The translations under genes were made by a program, and so were the position numbers. Below the pieces are notes generated by a model. It saw only the letters and a program-made list of their open reading frames with translations, ran no database searches and had not been told where the DNA came from. 10,116 nt of DNA from Rubritepida sp. (GTDB lineage: Bacteria > Pseudomonadota > Alphaproteobacteria > Acetobacterales > Acetobacteraceae): assembly GCA_014376425.1 (NCBI GenBank), contig JACMRO010000368.1:1-10116 (forward strand). Reading direction: 5' to 3'. This document shows, piece by piece, positions 6,860 through 10,116 of the stretch (within the stretch, counting starts at the first letter, position 1; every line of letters begins with the position of its first letter).

Positions 6860-6883
6860 TGTCCACCAAAACGGGTCAATCCC
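6860..6883. repeat. IS3-type terminal inverted repeat (left end of element)
   Basis: Reads TGTCCACCAAAACGGG then TCAATCCC on the plus strand, 29 bases outside the orfA start, and is the imperfect partner of 5552-5575. The following 50 bases to the dehydrogenase stop (6884-6933) hold nothing recognised. Confidence 0.7.
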
Positions 6884-6933
6884 AGTTCACGTCCAAGCCT
6901 CATCCCCGCCTCGGGCGACTAGGCGCCTGTTCG

Positions 6934-8238
6934 TCAAGCACCGGTTACACGCCAGATTACGTCGCCGACATCGTCCGCCATCAGCAGAGAGCCATCGGAC
7001 CCGAGTGTCACGCCAACGGGGCGCCCGTAGGAGACCTTCTCGTCCGGCGACAGAAAACCCGTCAGAATATCGCGAGCCGGTCCCGACGGGCGGCCATTTT
7101 CAAACGGAATGAAAGCGAGTTTGTATCCGCTAAGCTTGCTGCGGTTCCAGGACCCATGCTGGCCGATCGCCATACCTTCCGGAAATCCCGGCAGCGTGCC
7201 GGCGGGCACCCAGCACAGGCCCAGCGACGCTGTATGGCCGCCGAGCGCGTAGTCCGGCGTGAGCGCACGGGCAACCATGGCGGGATCCTGCGGAACACGG
7301 TCGTCAACCACCCGATCCCAGTAGCAGTAGGGCCAGCCATAGAAGGCACCATCGCGAACGGAGGTCAGATAGTCGGGGGGCGTCTCATCGCCCAGGCCGT
7401 CACGCTCGTTCACCACGGTCCAAAGCACGCCCGTCCGTCCCTCCCACGCCAGGCCAACCGCGTTGCGTAACCCGCCCGCGAATACCCGGCTGGTCCCCGT
7501 CTCGAGGTCAAGTTCCCAGACGGCGGCACGCCCTTCCTCCACCTCCATGCCATCATCGGCGATGTTGGTGAGCGAGCCCACGCCGGCGTAAAGTCTCTTG
7601 CCATCGAGGCTGGGGAGCAGGCTTCGCGTCCAGTGGCCGCCGGGCTTGAAGTCGACGATCTTGCGGCCCGGAGCAGTGATGCGATCCACACCCGGCTCGT
7701 AGGGAAAAACCACGACCCCGTCGGTGTTGCCAACATAAAACTGGTCGCCGATCAACGACATGCCGAAGGGCTGGTTCAGACCCGCCATAAACACAGACTG
7801 AACTTCGGCAACGCCGTCACCGTCGCGGTCGCGCAGCAGCGCGATGCGGTTGGCGCTCTCCCCCACGGCTTTGGCCCGACGCATGGTGCTGACCATGGCG
7901 TAGTCGAAAGCATCGCGCATGACCGCGCGCGGGACGCTGTTCGCCTCGGACACCAGGACGTCGCCATTGGGCAGCGTATGAATCCAGCGCGGGTGCCTCA
8001 GGCCGCGCGCGAAGGCGTTGACCTTAAGGCCGGCGGCGGGAATCGGCGTCTGTCCTTCGCTCCAGCCCTGCGCCGTCGGCATCTTAAGGGTGGGGATCAC
8101 ACCCTGCGGCTTGGCTGCCGGAATAGCCGGCGCTTCTCCCCAGGCCGGTTTGAGGTCGCCGTCCCTCATGCGCCGCATGCGTAACGCGGTGCCACCAATC
8201 AGTGCGACACCCTGCGCGATGATGCTGGAAAAACTCAA
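6934..8238 (-). CDS. PQQ-dependent sorbosone dehydrogenase-type protein
   Basis: A 434-residue beta-propeller protein of the glucose/sorbosone dehydrogenase family, which oxidises sugars or related aldehydes and alcohols with PQQ, normally in the periplasm. Family marks are HPRWIHTLPNGDVLVSEAN (82-100), an Asp-rich DRDGDG (137-142), GGHWTRSLLPS with His202 as candidate catalytic base, and NERDGLGDETPPDYL (277-291). GWPYCYW, GQHGSWNRSKLSGYK (359-373) and YGRPVGV near the end follow. The start is TTG 8238, with GGAGAAGG (minus strand of 8243-8250) four bases upstream; no in-frame ATG lies nearby. Oddly, the N-terminus (IIAQGVALIGGTALRM followed by RRMRDGD) has only a short weak hydrophobic stretch and no clear cleavage site, so it may be a membrane anchor or a shortened leader. 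It ends 50 bases from the IS3 remnant, unbroken. No PQQ synthesis genes are present. Confidence 0.88.
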   Translation of the reverse strand: MSFSSIIAQGVALIGGTALRMRRMRDGDLKPAWGEAPAIPAAKPQGVIPTLKMPTAQGWSEGQTPIPAAGLKVNAFARGLRHPRWIHTLPNGDVLVSEANSVPRAVMRDAFDYAMVSTMRRAKAVGESANRIALLRDRDGDGVAEVQSVFMAGLNQPFGMSLIGDQFYVGNTDGVVVFPYEPGVDRITAPGRKIVDFKPGGHWTRSLLPSLDGKRLYAGVGSLTNIADDGMEVEEGRAAVWELDLETGTSRVFAGGLRNAVGLAWEGRTGVLWTVVNERDGLGDETPPDYLTSVRDGAFYGWPYCYWDRVVDDRVPQDPAMVARALTPDYALGGHTASLGLCWVPAGTLPGFPEGMAIGQHGSWNRSKLSGYKLAFIPFENGRPSGPARDILTGFLSPDEKVSYGRPVGVTLGSDGSLLMADDVGDVIWRVTGA

Positions 8239-8426
8239 GGTACCTTCTCCATCATGTGGCGCCGGTCAGGGTGACGTCAGGCGCTCGACCCAGACCACTA
8301 TAGTCCGACACCGTTGGCCGGAAAGCGCCTTCGCGTCGAACACCCGAGGTGGAAACGCTTCGTCAGCAGGGCATGTTCAGGTCTGTTCAGTGGGCGCTGG
8401 AGTAACCCGGGCCGCCGGGCGCTGCC
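8239..8426. other. Intergenic region between aldolase 3' end and dehydrogenase 5' end
   Basis: These 188 bases lie upstream of the dehydrogenase and downstream of the class II aldolase, both on the minus strand. CCCGG (8406-8410) and CCGGG (8415-8419) can form a short hairpin just after the aldolase stop, but there is no T-run, so a terminator is doubtful. No gene is seen. Confidence 0.35.
8374..8390. repeat. Tandem TGTTCAG, 10-bp period
   Basis: TGTTCAG occurs at 8374-8380 and 8384-8390, one helical turn apart, about 140 bases upstream of the dehydrogenase start. It could be paired regulator half-sites; two short copies may also be chance. Confidence 0.25.
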
Positions 8427-9188
8427 TCACCCTGAGTAATCAGGTTCCTCGCGGTCCAGCACACGGCGCCAGGCATCGAGGTGCAGTCGGGCATCCAAAC
8501 GCTCGCCCCAGGGGCCGGTGTGGTTGCGGCGCAAGCCTTCGGGCAATTTGTGCAGGGGCTGGCCGGTCTGCATCGCAGTCACCTGATACATGCAGGTGCG
8601 CTCGGCCAGGTAAGTCTCGTCAAAGGCGTCGTGCACCGTGGGGCCCACCACCGTCACGCCATGGCCGCGCATCAGCATGATGGTCTTGTCGCCCATGAGG
8701 CGCGCAATGCGATCGCCCTCGCTGTCGTCATGCACGGGCTCGTTGCCTTCGTCGTCATAGACCGTGCGGTCGTTCAACAGCAGGCTGTTATGGTGCGAGA
8801 GAGAGAACTCCGCGCCCTCGATCATTGATAGCGCGGTGAGGTAGCGGGGGTGTACATGCACCACGCAGGCAGCCTTCGGGTTGGCCAAGTGTATTCGCGC
8901 ATGGATGTGAAAGGCTACGCGGCGCAGTTCGCCCTTCCCGCGCAGCACGCGGCCGGCCAGGTCACAGACGATGAGGTCGCTGGCACGCAGTTCCTGGAAT
9001 AGGAAGCCGCGCGGATTGATAAGGAATGTCGGCTCGTCACCCTCCAGCATCAGGCTGTTGTGGTTGCCGATGTGCTCGTTCCAGCCCAACCGGGCGCCGA
9101 TGCGGAATACTGCCGCCATGTCCGCCCGCTGCGCCCATTCGCGCGCCTCGGCCTCGCTGCTGCTCAGGCTGGTCAGGATGTTCGCCAT
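8427..9188 (-). CDS. Class II aldolase/adducin family protein
   Basis: A 253-residue class II aldolase/adducin-fold protein, a metal-dependent cytoplasmic enzyme family that cleaves or epimerises hydroxylated (often phosphorylated) substrates, or decarboxylates/dehydrates in some branches. Zinc ligands are visible as His111 and His113 in VVHVHPRY and His175 in MRGHGVTV. Glu87 in GKGELRR corresponds to the usual catalytic or ligand Glu. NPRGFLFQEL (58-67) matches the substrate-loop region. ATG 9188 is chosen because GGAGAG (minus strand of 9196-9201) sits seven bases upstream; the open frame further up overlaps the divergent gene. The size is that of the non-sugar-phosphate branch often annotated only at family level, so substrate is unknown. 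It is divergent from the formamidase-like gene. Confidence 0.9.
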   Translation of the reverse strand: MANILTSLSSSEAEAREWAQRADMAAVFRIGARLGWNEHIGNHNSLMLEGDEPTFLINPRGFLFQELRASDLIVCDLAGRVLRGKGELRRVAFHIHARIHLANPKAACVVHVHPRYLTALSMIEGAEFSLSHHNSLLLNDRTVYDDEGNEPVHDDSEGDRIARLMGDKTIMLMRGHGVTVVGPTVHDAFDETYLAERTCMYQVTAMQTGQPLHKLPEGLRRNHTGPWGERLDARLHLDAWRRVLDREEPDYSG

Positions 9189-9276
9189 TCTATTGCTCTC
9201 CGCCCACCTCACCATCCTGCCGCGTTGACGCGGGTACGGCCAGCGGCGAGCATTTTGCATTTGCAGGAGCTTAATT
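9189..9276. promoter_or_regulatory. Divergent promoter region
   Basis: Eighty-eight bases separate the aldolase (-) and the formamidase-like gene (+). Ribosome sites for both are inside: GGAGAG on the minus strand (9196-9201) and AGGAG on the plus strand (9265-9269, seven bases before ATG 9277). TTGACG at 9225-9230 is a possible -35 box for the plus-strand gene, but the matching -10 around 9250-9256 is poor. No strong operator was seen. Confidence 0.35.
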
Positions 9277-10116
9277 ATGCCGCATGCCGAACTACCCATC
9301 ACCGGATATCTCGACCGCTTCTCGCACCGCCCCGGCGAAAGCTTTGCGGTCAAGGTGAGCGCGCCAGGCGGCGGCAGCGCTCGGGCCAAGCTGGTGCGGG
9401 TGATCTCGGGCGACCCTAACCCCGAAGGGCCGGGTCTGCGCTTCGAGGATTGTGCGGCGCATTTTGACCATGGGTTCCATGCCCGGCAGCAGCTGATCCA
9501 CCAGGGCTCCTACGCTCGCGTACCGCAGCCGCCACGGCGGACGGGCGCCTGCACCTGGTCGGTGCTGGCACTACTGGAAGCCCCGCCGCCCGTCGACGCC
9601 GCGTTGCTGAGCGAGGAGCAGCCGCATGTCACAGTGACCATGGGCGTAGGCCCCGGCGGCGCCTGGGCCGACATCGCCAGCGTCCGTCTGGAAACCGGTA
9701 CGCCCTGGCCGCTGCGGCAATGGATGCGTCTTTGGCTGAGTGCCGACCCGGGCACCGGCGAGATCATCCTTGGTCAGCAGCCGCTGGGCGGTGAAGCCAT
9801 CACCGCTCGGTCCAGTCATGCCGGCCTGCGCCTGCCCGATGGCGGCGGTGCCCTGCTCATCGCCGCGCGCGACACGACACAGCCGCGTGCCCATTTCACT
9901 GGCAGGCTGGAGGGGCCGACGTTGCATGCCGGCTTCCAGCGGGTTTGGCCTGATGCTCCCACCCCGCTCGCCGCCTGGGATTTTTCGCGTGACATCACCA
10001 CCCAAGCCATCACGGACACAGGCCCGCAAGCCTGCCACGGCGTGCTGATCAACGCCCCCACCCGGGCCATGGCAGGCGCCCGCTGGACCGGTGCCGAAAT
10101 GTGCTGGCGCCACGCG
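9277..10116 (+). CDS. N,N-dimethylformamidase beta (large) subunit-like protein, 5' part
   Basis: An uninterrupted frame of 280 codons from ATG 9277 to the window edge, with AGGAG seven bases upstream. The N-terminal segment GYLDRFSHRPGESFAVKVS (10-28) and LVRVISGDPNPEGPG (39-53) match the start of the N,N-dimethylformamidase large subunit and its wider family. So does LAAWDFSRDITTQAITDTGP (231-250) followed by HGVLINAPTRAM (254-265). In the known enzyme these flank a lectin-like (LamG-type) domain, here about 90-225. Dimethylformamidase hydrolyses the amide of dimethylformamide and needs a small subunit, which is not in view. Intact large subunits are about 760 residues, so the catalytic C-terminal half lies to the right. 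Many family members are far from the characterised enzyme, so DMF itself is not assured as substrate. Confidence 0.8.
   Translation, partial: MPHAELPITGYLDRFSHRPGESFAVKVSAPGGGSARAKLVRVISGDPNPEGPGLRFEDCAAHFDHGFHARQQLIHQGSYARVPQPPRRTGACTWSVLALLEAPPPVDAALLSEEQPHVTVTMGVGPGGAWADIASVRLETGTPWPLRQWMRLWLSADPGTGEIILGQQPLGGEAITARSSHAGLRLPDGGGALLIAARDTTQPRAHFTGRLEGPTLHAGFQRVWPDAPTPLAAWDFSRDITTQAITDTGPQACHGVLINAPTRAMAGARWTGAEMCWRHA

Larger units (their letters stand above)
5552..6883 (-). mobile_element. Degenerate IS3-family insertion sequence
   Basis: About 1.33 kb, a normal IS3-family size, bounded by imperfect inverted repeats of 24 bases (5552-5575 and 6860-6883; about 17 matches) and containing recognisable orfA and orfB in the usual order on the minus strand. 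Both reading frames are broken several times, so it cannot transpose by itself. It sits immediately against the truncated IS481 transposase, whose N-terminal half is not found on the far side. This implies a deletion accompanied or followed insertion. No matching direct target repeat was seen at the two edges. Confidence 0.82.

Noticed and set aside
7633..8184. Plus-strand 183-residue open frame
   Set aside because: It is a shadow of the PQQ dehydrogenase on the other strand, without recognisable domains.
8406..8419. Hairpin CCCGG-GCCG-CCGGG as a terminator for the aldolase gene
   Set aside because: The stem is five base pairs and no T-run follows on either strand.
9571..10113. Minus-strand 180-residue open frame
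   Set aside because: It is antisense to the formamidase-like gene, whose family motifs are clear in the plus frame.

Overview
This window of GC-rich DNA (roughly two thirds G+C by eye) most resembles an alphaproteobacterium. My best guess is the Acetobacteraceae (Roseomonas-like), and this is inference: it rests on the Bug-family solute receptors, a PQQ sorbosone-type dehydrogenase, a DUF3489 protein and the mix of IS21-, IS66-, IS481- and IS3-type remnants. No rRNA, tRNA or CRISPR array was seen.

Left part (1-1265), an insertion scar: an apparent IS21-type element end (1-110) abuts a Bug-family receptor gene that has lost its N-terminal half (121-549). Next come a short antisense scrap of an IS66 transposase (661-783) and a DUF3489 gene (802-1107) whose apparent N-terminus runs through the IS66 scrap.

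Central part (1266-5039), an intact metabolic block: an alpha/beta hydrolase (+) meets a D-2-hydroxyacid dehydrogenase (-) tail to tail with one base between them. The dehydrogenase is translationally coupled (GTGA overlap) to a complete Bug-family periplasmic receptor (-). An aldo/keto reductase (+) is transcribed divergently from the receptor across 123 bp that hold a near-palindrome. Capture of a carboxylate by the receptor followed by NAD(P)-dependent keto/hydroxy interconversion is a plausible joint role.

IS graveyard (5041-6933): a C-terminal piece of an IS481-type transposase, with an in-frame stop and an internal deletion, begins directly after the reductase stop codon. It is cut by an IS3-family element (about 5552-6883) with recognisable inverted repeats, several frameshifts and stops, and the first catalytic Asp replaced by Tyr.

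Right part (6934-10116): a PQQ-type sorbosone dehydrogenase (-) and a class II aldolase/adducin-family protein (-). The latter is divergent, across 88 bp, from the start of a gene (+) that runs off the window and resembles the large (beta) subunit of N,N-dimethylformamidase. That last gene is the least ordinary in the window. I see no clear new defence or mobile system; the interest lies in the catabolic cluster and the nested IS decay.
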